Shown: piece after piece, positions 1-5,801 of the stretch
Layout: every line of letters starts with the position of its first letter
How positions within the stretch are numbered: the stretch's first letter is position 1
Assembly: GCA_900552315.1 (NCBI GenBank)
Contig: URZM01000084.1
Location: forward strand, 1-8,803
Length of the DNA stretch: 8,803 nt
Reading direction: 5' to 3'
Origin: an uncultured Bacteroidales bacterium
GTDB taxonomy: Bacteria; Bacteroidota; Bacteroidia; Bacteroidales; Muribaculaceae
Translations under genes and position numbers: made by a program
Notes under the pieces: generated by a model
Database searches by the model: none
Told to the model about the DNA's origin: nothing
The model's input: only the letters and a program-made list of their open reading frames with translations

Positions 1-78
1 GCCTGGGTGGCCGCCGGGGCTGGGGGATGGGTCAACATCGCGAAGCGATGTCCCTACAGGGCTGGGAATGGGTCGGTG
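1..78. repeat. Non-coding 3' flank with one copy of a dispersed GC-rich repeat
   Basis: Seen: bases 11-30 match bases 1761-1780 at 19 of 20 positions in the same orientation, so the same repeat family lies on both sides of the secreted-protein gene. Bases 35-41 and 45-51 form a perfect 7-bp stem around a GAA loop. On the minus strand this hairpin lies about 30 nt after the stop codon of the 79-1563 gene. It is not followed by a T tract in that direction, so it is a weak candidate terminator. No coding potential is credible here; the plus-strand frame that opens at base 7 runs antisense to the secreted protein. Confidence 0.5.
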
Positions 79-1563
79 TTACTTTACGAGGACCTTTACG
101 GCTTTGGAGCCGGTGCGTACCACGTAGACGCCTGCGGGGAGGTTGTCTGTGCCGAGGCGTGCGCCGCTCACGCTGTAGACCTGCGCGCCTTCGGGGGCTA
201 TGATGCTGCCGTTCTGCACAAGTACCTGGCTTTCGGCCTGGATGCCTTCAACGGAGGATGCGCCGTTCCAGGTGATGGGGTAGAGCTGCAGGGCGGGGGC
301 GTCGGCGCCTTTGGCCTGGTACCAGGAGACGATGCCTGTCACGTCTTTGATCTCTTCGGTCTCGGGTATGCCTACCTTGAACTTGTCATAGAGGGCGAGT
401 GTCTTGCCGTTCTGGCTGATGGCTTCGGCTGTGTTGGAGACGCCGCGTATCACTACGTATTCGTTCTGGTCGGCGGATGTGATCTGCTCTATGGTCATCT
501 CGTAGGGCTCTACGGTCTCGGTGCCTACGGGGTCGGTGAAGGAAGCCTTGTTGGCCATGAGCTCGTAGGTGCTGAAGTAGTTCTTGAAGGTGCCTTTGAA
601 GCCTGAGAGGACGTCGCCCTGCTCGTAGGTGCGGTCAAGTGTGCCGTATACGAGGATGGATGCTGTCTCGTCGCGGACGTAGAGGTTGGCTCCGTTGACG
701 TATGTGACGACTGCCTTGCCGGAGTATGTGAACTCGGTCTTCTCGTCTTCGAGGCCGGCCTTGATGAGGTCTTCGATGGTCTCGATGGCTTCGTCCTTGG
801 TGTATGTGGCTGTTGCCACGGGGCTGTCGTTCATGCCGTCCTTGGCGGCGAAGGCCTTGATTGTTGTGGTGGCTGTGAGCACAATGGGCGCGCCTTCATA
901 TTTGTCGGAGTCCTTTGTGGGGGCTGTGCCGTCGAGGGTGTAGTATATCACGGCTCCCTCTTCGGCTGAGATGCTTACGGGAAGCTGGTCGGCGAAGGTG
1001 GCTCCGGAGGCGGGGTCGAATGAGGGCATTGCCAGAGTCTCCTGTGAGGAGGAGCCGGTGGTGATTTTAATTTCCTTAATCTGTATGGTGCCTCCGGCTG
1101 TGAATGTCACGCTCTGGGCGGCACCGGTCCAGGTGACGAGGAGCTTCTCGGTAAGGGTGGAGGTGCCGACATTGGCGTCGAGGTTGGCGCTCTTGTCGTT
1201 CTTGGCCAGTGAGAACTCGATCTGGGTCATCTCGGTGCCTGCGGGAGCGGCCACGGTCATGGTGTTGTCGCCGTAGAGGCGTACTGTGCGCTGCTGGTTC
1301 TTGTTGGTGGAAGAGGCCCAGTAGTAGGCGGGTGCGGTCTTGTTGGTGCCGCTGGTGAATGAGAACTGGAATCCGCCGAGGTCGAATGAGTTGATGGGCT
1401 GGTAGTGCTTTGCGGCCTTCACGGAGCCGTCGTCCTTGAGCTGCTCTTCGGTGAGTGTGCCGTCGAAATTGGTGGCGTCATTTACGTTGAGCGTCACCTC
1501 GGCAGCGGTTGCGAGGCCTGCCGTCATGGCTGCGGCTGCCAGAGAAAGTAAAAGTTTCTTCAT
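79..1563 (-). CDS. Secreted multi-domain protein with chitobiase-C-like domain, OB-fold-like domain and type IX-secretion-like C-terminal tail
   Basis: The exact function is not recognised; the 494-residue protein is best read as an exported, possibly surface-anchored, carbohydrate-binding-like protein. Residues 1-20 are a signal peptide (MKK, a Leu/Ala-rich core, cleavage near ATA-AE). Residues 22-170 are beta-rich and resemble N-terminal modules of Bacteroidales secreted proteins, ending in a repetitive I-x-I-K-E-I-K-I-T-T strand. Residues 180-255 match the chitobiase/hexosaminidase C-terminal-like fold (P-x-F-x-P-x-S-G, then VIYYTLDGTAPT and a TTTIKAFAA strand). Residues 259-432 look like an OB-fold domain (VNGANLYVRDETASILVYG, then YEQGDVLSGFKGTF). 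Residues 438-494 resemble the Por/type IX sorting tail (VYSVSGARL, NLPAGVYVVR, ending KVLVK). No catalytic motif was found, so an enzyme is unlikely. The start is supported by the signal peptide. The gene stands alone and points away from the phage-type operon. Ile codons are mostly ATC, unlike the capsid gene. Confidence 0.85.
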   Translation of the reverse strand: MKKLLLSLAAAAMTAGLATAAEVTLNVNDATNFDGTLTEEQLKDDGSVKAAKHYQPINSFDLGGFQFSFTSGTNKTAPAYYWASSTNKNQQRTVRLYGDNTMTVAAPAGTEMTQIEFSLAKNDKSANLDANVGTSTLTEKLLVTWTGAAQSVTFTAGGTIQIKEIKITTGSSSQETLAMPSFDPASGATFADQLPVSISAEEGAVIYYTLDGTAPTKDSDKYEGAPIVLTATTTIKAFAAKDGMNDSPVATATYTKDEAIETIEDLIKAGLEDEKTEFTYSGKAVVTYVNGANLYVRDETASILVYGTLDRTYEQGDVLSGFKGTFKNYFSTYELMANKASFTDPVGTETVEPYEMTIEQITSADQNEYVVIRGVSNTAEAISQNGKTLALYDKFKVGIPETEEIKDVTGIVSWYQAKGADAPALQLYPITWNGASSVEGIQAESQVLVQNGSIIAPEGAQVYSVSGARLGTDNLPAGVYVVRTGSKAVKVLVK

Positions 1564-1624
1564 GCGATTTTAGTATTGGTTTTGGATATTAAGTGATTCA
1601 CGTAAAACGGGCGGGCGCGTGGCG

Positions 1625-1638
1625 CATGGCGCGCCATG
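1625..1638. promoter_or_regulatory. Perfect 14-bp palindrome in the 5' UTR of the secreted-protein gene
   Basis: CATGGCGCGCCATG at these positions is perfectly self-complementary. It lies just downstream of the predicted minus-strand -7 box, within the first few tens of transcribed bases, and about 60 nt before the start codon. It could be a regulator-binding site or an RNA hairpin. The surrounding UTR nearer the gene is AT-rich, so the palindrome stands out. No regulator can be named from sequence alone. Confidence 0.35.
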
Positions 1639-1651
1639 GTTTTGTACGCCG

Positions 1652-1683
1652 CAAAGTTAACAACAATTTCCGGACGCTCCAAG
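1652..1683 (-). promoter_or_regulatory. Bacteroidetes-type promoter of the secreted-protein gene
   Basis: Read on the minus strand, bases 1659-1652 give TAACTTTG, an exact match to the Bacteroidetes -7 consensus TAnnTTTG. Bases 1683-1680 give CTTG, three of four matches to the -33 TTTG element. The spacer is 20 bp, inside the usual 19-21 bp. Transcription would start near 1645 and leave a leader of about 80 nt before the ATG at 1563. The match is good, but the motif is short. Confidence 0.5.
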
Positions 1684-1754
1684 TTCGGTGGTGTTTTATT
1701 TTTGTGAAATCGGGCGTGGGGCCGGAGTTGTCGGATATGTGGGGCGTGAAGGGT

Positions 1755-1818
1755 GCAGCCCCGCCGGGGCTGCGGGATGGTTTGGGATGTCTCCACCCCG
1801 GGTGGCGAGCCCCCGGGG
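1755..1818. repeat. GC-rich palindromes, second copy of the dispersed repeat
   Basis: Bases 1755-1762 and 1766-1773 form a perfect 8-bp stem (GCAGCCCC / GGGGCTGC) with a 3-nt loop. Bases 1793-1798 and 1800-1805 form CCACCC / GGGTGG, and 1811-1818 is CCCCGGGG. Bases 1761-1780 are nearly identical to bases 11-30 on the far side of the secreted-protein gene. This is typical of REP-like intergenic elements. Open frames crossing it look like artefacts of the GC-rich repeat. Confidence 0.55.
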
Positions 1819-1900
1819 TTAACAAAATGTGCGCCCCTCCGGGGCCGGGCTTGGGCGGGTGGTCGCATACCTGACGGCATGCGGGGGCGATGATGTGCCT

Positions 1901-1940
1901 GTACCCCACATTTCCGGCTTCGCTTCCAATGTGGGGCTAC
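1901..1940. repeat. Palindromic unit with CCCCACATT / AATGTGGGG arms
   Basis: Bases 1904-1912 and 1928-1936 form a perfect 9-bp stem around a 15-nt loop. With a single bulge at 1937 the stem extends by GTA (1901-1903) pairing with TAC (1938-1940). The arms are related to the outer arms of the compound palindrome at 2050-2103, so both appear to be members of one intergenic repeat family. Confidence 0.55.
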
Positions 1941-1942
1941 CG

Positions 1943-1978
1943 CGCGCCTGGCGGCGCGAAGCATGCCCAAGGGCATGC
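1943..1978. repeat. Two adjacent small palindromes
   Basis: Bases 1943-1948 and 1953-1958 (CGCGCC / GGCGCG) pair with a 4-nt loop. Bases 1961-1968 and 1971-1978 (GCATGCCC / GGGCATGC) pair perfectly over 8 bp with only AA between them. They sit directly between the palindromic units at 1901-1940 and 2050-2103, giving an almost continuous run of inverted repeats. Confidence 0.5.
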
Positions 1979-2049
1979 GCCGGGGTCAGGACGGAGTGGC
2001 TGGCGTGTGTAATGCAACCGCGCTGCGGTAATTGCTGCCACGCGACCTA

Positions 2050-2109
2050 CCCCACGAAGACGAGGGGGCGGGCATTGCGCCCGCCTCCTCGCATATCGTG
2101 GGGCTTTTT
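2050..2109 (+). terminator. Compound palindrome followed by a T tract, terminator-like
   Basis: Outer arms 2050-2057 (CCCCACGA) and 2096-2103 (TCGTGGGG) pair over 8 bp. Inside them, bases 2061-2073 pair with 2079-2091 over 13 positions with one G-T wobble at 2066/2086 and a 5-nt loop. The outer arm is followed by CTTTTTA (2104-2110), as in an intrinsic terminator read on the plus strand. There is no T run in the opposite direction. No plus-strand gene precedes it in the window, so its effect may be to insulate the capsid operon from upstream transcription. It may equally be only a repeat element that happens to carry a T tract. Confidence 0.45.
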
Positions 2110-2116
2110 AATTGTG

Positions 2117-2133
2117 GATTCGCTCTGCGAATC
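2117..2133. repeat. 7-bp hairpin next to the tandem repeat
   Basis: GATTCGC (2117-2123) and GCGAATC (2127-2133) pair perfectly around a TCT loop. The right arm runs straight into the tandem repeat, whose first units also contain GCGAATCGGC. Confidence 0.45.
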
Positions 2134-2192
2134 GGCGAATCGGCGGGTCGGACAAGTCGGACGGGTCGGACGGGTCGGACTTGCCGGACTTG
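2133..2192. repeat. About 9-bp tandem repeat, CGGACGGGT type, left copy
   Basis: About six to seven imperfect units of the form CGGACGGGT, with variants CGGCGAAT, CGGCGGGT, CGGACAAGT and CGGACTTGC, follow each other without a gap. The same unit recurs at 8745-8782 beyond the terminase gene. Bases 2169-2189 and 8745-8765 agree at 20 of 21 positions in direct orientation. Spacing between units is too short and too regular for a CRISPR array. Any frame through it reads as a low-complexity Val-Gly-Arg repeat and is not credible as protein. Confidence 0.65.
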
Positions 2193-2264
2193 GGGTGGGA
2201 GATTATGTTAAATTAAATAAATAAGTGTTAAAATTAAGGTCGGGGGTTGAGTATAATGGGCTGT

Positions 2265-2277
2265 AGAACAATGTTCT
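2265..2277. promoter_or_regulatory. 13-bp dyad AGAACA-A-TGTTCT, candidate operator
   Basis: Two 6-bp arms are perfectly symmetric about one central base. The dyad lies about 50 bp upstream of the tentative -7 box of the capsid operon, a suitable place for a repressor or activator site. A 13-bp dyad can arise by chance in 300 bp of AT-rich sequence, so support is modest. Confidence 0.25.
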
Positions 2278-2386
2278 GGGTGATTTTAACATTTGATGGG
2301 TGTCGGAATACTTGATTGTGTACTTAAATTTGCAATGCAGGCCGGGGCAGAATGGTTTTACCGGTGGCCATTGGTCGGACCTGCAC

Positions 2387-2401
2387 AAGTATTAACCTTT
2401 A
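2387..2401 (+). repeat. 15-bp leader motif AAGTATTAACCTTTA, copy 1
   Basis: This motif recurs exactly at 2478-2492, 91 bp downstream. Both copies lie in the non-coding leader of the phage-type operon. A 15-bp exact repeat in a 300-bp leader is unlikely by chance and suggests a protein-binding or promoter element, or a small duplication. Confidence 0.5.
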
Positions 2402-2419
2402 GGCTGAGGATGGATGTAG

Positions 2420-2443
2420 CGCCAATACCTCGGGTATAAGGCG
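2420..2443 (+). promoter_or_regulatory. Leader hairpin between the two 15-bp motifs
   Basis: ATACC (2425-2429) pairs with GGTAT (2433-2437) around a TCG loop, and CGCC (2420-2423) pairs with GGCG (2440-2443) outside a small internal loop. No T tract follows, so it is not an intrinsic terminator. It lies 64 nt before the capsid start codon and could act in the mRNA leader. It matches no riboswitch class known to me. Confidence 0.3.
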
Positions 2444-2477
2444 GCGAGACTGAGAGCCGTGAGCCGTGAGGTGATAA

Positions 2478-2492
2478 AAGTATTAACCTTTA
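2478..2492 (+). repeat. 15-bp leader motif AAGTATTAACCTTTA, copy 2
   Basis: Exact second copy of the motif at 2387-2401. It ends 15 bases before the ATG at 2508, so it overlaps the zone where ribosomes would bind. No Shine-Dalgarno sequence is visible between it and the start codon. Confidence 0.5.
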
Positions 2493-2507
2493 ATATTTAA
2501 GTACAAG

Positions 2508-3725
2508 ATGAGCGAGAACAAGAATCTTACGGATGGAGTGAACGGAGGGGTACATGTGAGCGGAGCGCCGCTGACCACGGAGAACGCGGCGGAGGCGTCG
2601 CCCTCCCTGCTGACCAATGCCATAGACCGCGCCATAGTGAAGGTGAGGCCGATGGCCACGCCGCTGGACCAGATAAGCCGCCTGGGGCACACGCGCCCGG
2701 TGGACTCGATGGAGGTGGACTATTATACGGTGGACACGCGCGCCGACCGCGACACGGTCACGGCCTTCGGCAAGGCCAGGGACGTGGAGGGCGCGCAGGG
2801 GTTCGTCTACTCGGTAGGGGTGGAGCATCCCTCGCGGTTCGAGGTGAGCGACACGTTCACCACCCTCGAGTCCCCGGGACAGGCGGTGTTCTATATCATA
2901 GAGAAGCGTGCTGACGGCACGCTGATAGCTGCGAGCGCCGAGGAGGCGGAGGTGTCGGCCGGGGCCGAGGTGGTGCGCATGGGCCGTGCGGCCACTCAGC
3001 TTGACGTGCAGACGCCGCAGTTCTCGGCGTTGCCGGCCAAGAGCACCAACTACTGCCAGATATTCAAGGCACAGGTGGAGCAGAGCGTGGTGATGCGCCT
3101 GAGCCACAAGGAGATAGGCTGGGACTTCAATGACCAGCAGGAGGCGGCAGTCTTCGACATGCGCCTGGGCATGGAGAAGCAATTCCTGTTCGGCGTGAAG
3201 GGCAAGGTGTATGACCCGCTGAAGGGGGAGACGGTGACGATGACCGGAGGCGTGTGGACTCAGGCCGGGCGCGAGATAGAGGTGGACCTGGACGGGTTCG
3301 GCTCCGGGGCGTTGGTGGACATGCTGCGCTCCACCTTCGCGGGCAACTCCGGGTCGCGCCGCAAGGTGCTGATGGCGGGGAGCGACCTGGTGTCGGCCCT
3401 GAACAAGATAGAGCATACGCATGTGATCACGGCCAGGGACCAGGTGACGGCCTGGGGGATAGACTTCTCGGAGCTTCAGAGCAAGTTCGGACGGCTCTAT
3501 GTGGTGTACTCGGACATCTTCGACATGATGGGTATGCCCGGCAACGGCCTGATAGTGGATCCGGAGTACATACAGAAGCATGTGTTCATCCCCTTCGGGG
3601 CGGAGACCCTTGACCTGCGAGGGAGCGGGCAGCGCAACAGCGAGGCGCTGGTGATGACCGAGGCGAGCTGCCTGACCCTGCGTTACCCTGAGGCGCATGC
3701 CCGTGTGATAGGGAAGCGCCAGTGA
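2508..3725 (+). CDS. Phage major capsid protein, SU10/HK97-like
   Basis: This 405-residue protein would form the icosahedral shell of a phage-like particle. The call rests on family resemblance to SU10-type (DUF5309-like) HK97-fold capsid proteins. Residues 180-230 carry the typical N-Y-C-Q-I-F segment, then K-E-I-G-W-D-F-N-D-Q-Q-E and a helix ending in K-Q-F-L-F-G. A T-G-G-V-W turn lies near 246-250. The C-terminus (380-402) has the family-like E-A-S-C-L-T-L-R-Y-P-E-A-H-A-R pattern. Length is normal for the family and the frame is intact. The N-terminal 30 residues are Asn/Gly/Ala-rich and probably disordered. The gene opens the operon, with no scaffold or maturation protease upstream or downstream, unlike most HK97-type systems. 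Thirteen of 17 Ile codons are ATA, unlike the mostly ATC use in the neighbouring secreted-protein gene, which suggests foreign origin. The start is the ATG at 2508; no good ribosome-binding site is visible. Confidence 0.75.
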   Translation: MSENKNLTDGVNGGVHVSGAPLTTENAAEASPSLLTNAIDRAIVKVRPMATPLDQISRLGHTRPVDSMEVDYYTVDTRADRDTVTAFGKARDVEGAQGFVYSVGVEHPSRFEVSDTFTTLESPGQAVFYIIEKRADGTLIAASAEEAEVSAGAEVVRMGRAATQLDVQTPQFSALPAKSTNYCQIFKAQVEQSVVMRLSHKEIGWDFNDQQEAAVFDMRLGMEKQFLFGVKGKVYDPLKGETVTMTGGVWTQAGREIEVDLDGFGSGALVDMLRSTFAGNSGSRRKVLMAGSDLVSALNKIEHTHVITARDQVTAWGIDFSELQSKFGRLYVVYSDIFDMMGMPGNGLIVDPEYIQKHVFIPFGAETLDLRGSGQRNSEALVMTEASCLTLRYPEAHARVIGKRQ

Positions 3726-3756
3726 GATACGTGGAAACCCATAAATCGAGAGAGAT

Positions 3757-4350
3757 ATGAAGAGCGTATATACGGAGGTGGCCCTTGTGGAGGCGGTACG
3801 CCAAGGGGCGGGCCTGGGGTCCATGACCCATGAGGAGTGGTGCGAGGGAGCGCGCCACATAGAGGAACACATAAGGGAGCGCCTGCGCTCCTGGTACGCG
3901 CTGCACCTGCGGAGCGCCCCGGCCGGGCGTGTGCCTGTGCGGGATCTGAAGGAGAGCGTACGCGAGGCGGTCCTCACGCCCGGCGGGGCCTTGCGGGTGC
4001 GTCTCCCGCGCACCGGGAGCAGGCTCGTGGCGGTGAAGCTGCCGGAGTGGGAGCGCCCGGTGAGGCGTTTCTTCGCGCCCGGCTCCCCGGCCGAGCGCAG
4101 GCAGGCGGACCCGTGGAGGCGAAGCACCACGGCCACCCCGGCGGTTATACTCCATGAAGAGGACACCATAGACATCTACGGGCTGGCCACCCCGCAGACG
4201 GGGGCGCAGGAGAGGGTGGCCCCGGACCTGGCGACCCGCTTGGAGAACCTGATGATGACGGCGTGGCCGCAGGACGGCTCCTACGAGTTCGACGACTCGG
4301 ATTTCCCATACCACATAATACAAGACTTAGCACAAGGACTGACGACATGA
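3757..4350 (+). CDS. Putative head-tail adaptor or connector protein
   Basis: No firm family is recognised for this 197-residue protein. It lies 31 bp after the capsid gene and its TGA overlaps the portal ATG by 4 bp (ATGA at 4347-4350), so it is probably co-translated with the portal. Residues 1-50 look helical and charged. Residues 75-105 are a beta-rich core (ALRVRLPR, LVAVKLPEWERPVRRF), followed by a basic stretch at 101-122 that includes RRFFAPGSPAERRQADPWRR, a strand-rich segment at 129-141 (AVILHEEDTIDIYG) and a C-terminal helix with an acidic patch (YEFDDSDF, 176-183). Small proteins in this position in P22-like phages are adaptors joining portal and tail, such as P22 gp4; the function here is inferred from position and size only. 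No signal peptide or membrane segment is seen. A weak purine-rich ribosome-binding site (GAGAGAGA, 3746-3753) precedes the ATG. Confidence 0.4.
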   Translation: MKSVYTEVALVEAVRQGAGLGSMTHEEWCEGARHIEEHIRERLRSWYALHLRSAPAGRVPVRDLKESVREAVLTPGGALRVRLPRTGSRLVAVKLPEWERPVRRFFAPGSPAERRQADPWRRSTTATPAVILHEEDTIDIYGLATPQTGAQERVAPDLATRLENLMMTAWPQDGSYEFDDSDFPYHIIQDLAQGLTT

Positions 4351-5801
4351 CACAGACATACACATACCGTACAGACGCGCGTGCCCTGGAGGAGGCCAGG
4401 GGCGCGTGGCTCTCGCTGGCCGGGGAGAGGTCCCGGAGGGAGAGGTTCAAGGCCTTCACCTACGGCAGGCAGTGGGGCGACCAGTGCCTGACCACCGACG
4501 GCAGGCGGGTGAGCGAGGAGCGCCGCATGACCGAGGAGGGACGCCTGCCCGTGACGAACAACATTATCAGGCAGCTGGTAAAGTCGGTGATAGGGCGCTA
4601 CCGCCACCTTTGCGGGCAGGGGACGGAGACCGGACAAGGGGGGTTGGCAGGCTTTTCCGGAGAGGGGGCCGTGAGCAACACCGACGCACGCACCTTGGAG
4701 GAGTTCCTGATCAGCGGGAAGGCCATACAGCGCCTGGAGAGAGGGGAGGCGACCCAGGTGAGCCCGGCACTGTTTTTCCATCAACCCTTCTCCAAGCCCG
4801 ACGGCAGCGACTGCCGCCTGATGGGGATGCTGCATGACATGGGCCTGGGGGAGGCGTGCCGCCGTTTCGGGGAGGGAGACCCCCGCAGGGTGCGGGCCCT
4901 GAAGGATGCGCTGCGCCGGGGCGCCGGCATGGGAAGCCCCTGGCCTCAGGCGTGGGGACCGGCGGGGTTCGACACCCCCGGCAAGCCCGGGACCTGGAGG
5001 GTGGTGGAGCTGTGGAGGCTCGTCCCCTTCGAGAGCCTGGAGGTGGAGGACCTGGCCAACGGGACCCGCTACCGCAGGGAGTGCGGCGACCTGGAGCGGC
5101 TTGAGGGGCTGAACGCCGGCAGGGCCTGCGTGGGCACGCCCCCGCTGAGATGGGTCCACAGGGTGCAGGAGCGCTGGACCTGCACGTGGCTCACGGCGGC
5201 GGGAGAGGTGTTAGGGAGCCGCGTGGCGCCGAGGGGGGAGAGACCCCCTTTCGCCCTGTGCTTCTACCCGCTGGTGGACGGCGAGGTGCACTCGCTGGTG
5301 GAGGACGTGATAGACCAGCAGAAATATGTGAACCGCCTGATCTCGCTGCTGGACCACATCATATCCTCCTCGGCCAAAGGTGTGCTGCTGTATCCGGCGG
5401 ACCAGCTGCCCGAGGGATTCACGTGGAAAGACATCCGCCGTATCTGGGCGAACCCCAACGGCATACTGCCGTTCAAGCGCACGGCCAAGGGCATGGTTCC
5501 CCAGCAGGTCAGCGCCTCGGGGGCCGGGGGTGCCCAGGCCACCGAGATGCTGAAGATGCAGCTGCAGCTCTTCGAGGAGATAAGCGGCGCGACGGGGGCG
5601 GTGAGGGGCCGCTCCTCCACGGCGCAGGGCGAGGGTATGCTGCGGGCCGAGATGGAAAACGCCCTGGTGTCGATGCTCGACATCCTGGCCACCTTCCGCG
5701 CATACGTGATGGAACGCGACGAGAGACTGGACAAGAAGAATGTGAAACCTGTAAATAAAGAAATCGATGGGAACGGGAATGAAGACGGGAAAGAGGGCTG
5801 A
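4347..5801 (+). CDS. Phage portal protein, P22-like, C-terminally short
   Basis: The portal forms the ring at one capsid vertex through which DNA enters. The chosen start is the ATG at 4347 (484 residues), because it makes an ATGA overlap with the upstream stop. An in-frame ATG at 4263 would add 28 residues lying inside the upstream gene. Family features: F-K-A-F-T-Y-G-R-Q-W-G-D at 34-45; a G-R-L-P-V-T-N-N-I-I-R-Q-L-V-K-S-V-I-G-R stretch at 65-84; a D-x-R-L-M-G-M-L-H-D-M segment at 155-165; and the portal core at 308-370 (PLVDGEVHSLVEDVIDQQKY, NRLISLLDHI, SAKGVLLYP, WANPNGI). Residues 409-418 keep the E-E-I-S-G-A-T-G-A-V signature seen near the end of the wing/stem region. The protein ends about 65 residues later in a hydrophilic KNVKPVNKEIDGNGNEDGKEG-like tail, whereas P22-like portals are commonly about 700 residues and carry a C-terminal barrel. 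The shortening could be a lineage trait or a truncation. The next gene overlaps its 3' end by 35 bp. Confidence 0.75.
   Translation: MTQTYTYRTDARALEEARGAWLSLAGERSRRERFKAFTYGRQWGDQCLTTDGRRVSEERRMTEEGRLPVTNNIIRQLVKSVIGRYRHLCGQGTETGQGGLAGFSGEGAVSNTDARTLEEFLISGKAIQRLERGEATQVSPALFFHQPFSKPDGSDCRLMGMLHDMGLGEACRRFGEGDPRRVRALKDALRRGAGMGSPWPQAWGPAGFDTPGKPGTWRVVELWRLVPFESLEVEDLANGTRYRRECGDLERLEGLNAGRACVGTPPLRWVHRVQERWTCTWLTAAGEVLGSRVAPRGERPPFALCFYPLVDGEVHSLVEDVIDQQKYVNRLISLLDHIISSSAKGVLLYPADQLPEGFTWKDIRRIWANPNGILPFKRTAKGMVPQQVSASGAGGAQATEMLKMQLQLFEEISGATGAVRGRSSTAQGEGMLRAEMENALVSMLDILATFRAYVMERDERLDKKNVKPVNKEIDGNGNEDGKEG

Larger units (their letters stand above)
2193..2507 (+). promoter_or_regulatory. 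AT-rich leader and promoter region of the phage-type operon
   Basis: This 315-bp stretch holds no credible gene and is much more AT-rich than the operon it precedes. Bases 2325-2332 (TAAATTTG) match the Bacteroidetes -7 consensus TAnnTTTG. The nearest upstream TTTG (2292-2295) lies 29 bp away, too far for a standard -33 element, so the promoter call is tentative. Downstream are a 15-bp motif present twice and a hairpin, listed separately. Transcription from the candidate box would give a leader of roughly 170 nt. Confidence 0.35.

Noticed and set aside
7..606. Plus-strand frame of 199 residues
   Set aside because: Antisense to the 3' part of the secreted-protein gene, which has signal peptide, domains and sorting tail; Gly/Ala/Val-rich shadow.
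2133..2192. CRISPR array
   Set aside because: Units are about 9 bp with no unique spacers and no cas gene in the window.
1560..2224. Several frames of 90-140 residues on both strands in the intergenic region
   Set aside because: They cross palindromes and tandem repeats, have repeat-derived compositions and no ribosome-binding site or domain.
2265..2277. LexA (GAAC-N4-GTTC) type SOS box
   Set aside because: The gap between GAAC and GTTC is 3, not 4, the outer bases do not fit, and this box type belongs to Gram-positive bacteria; kept only as an unassigned dyad.
2490..4175. Long minus-strand open frame (561 residues) opposite the capsid and adaptor genes
   Set aside because: It is antisense to well-supported phage genes, is rich in His, Arg, Leu and Pro as expected from GC-rich shadow frames, and shows no domain.
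4263..4346. 28-residue N-terminal extension of the portal
   Set aside because: It lies inside the upstream gene, and the ATG at 4347 gives a classic 4-bp stop-start overlap and a better family-like N-terminus.
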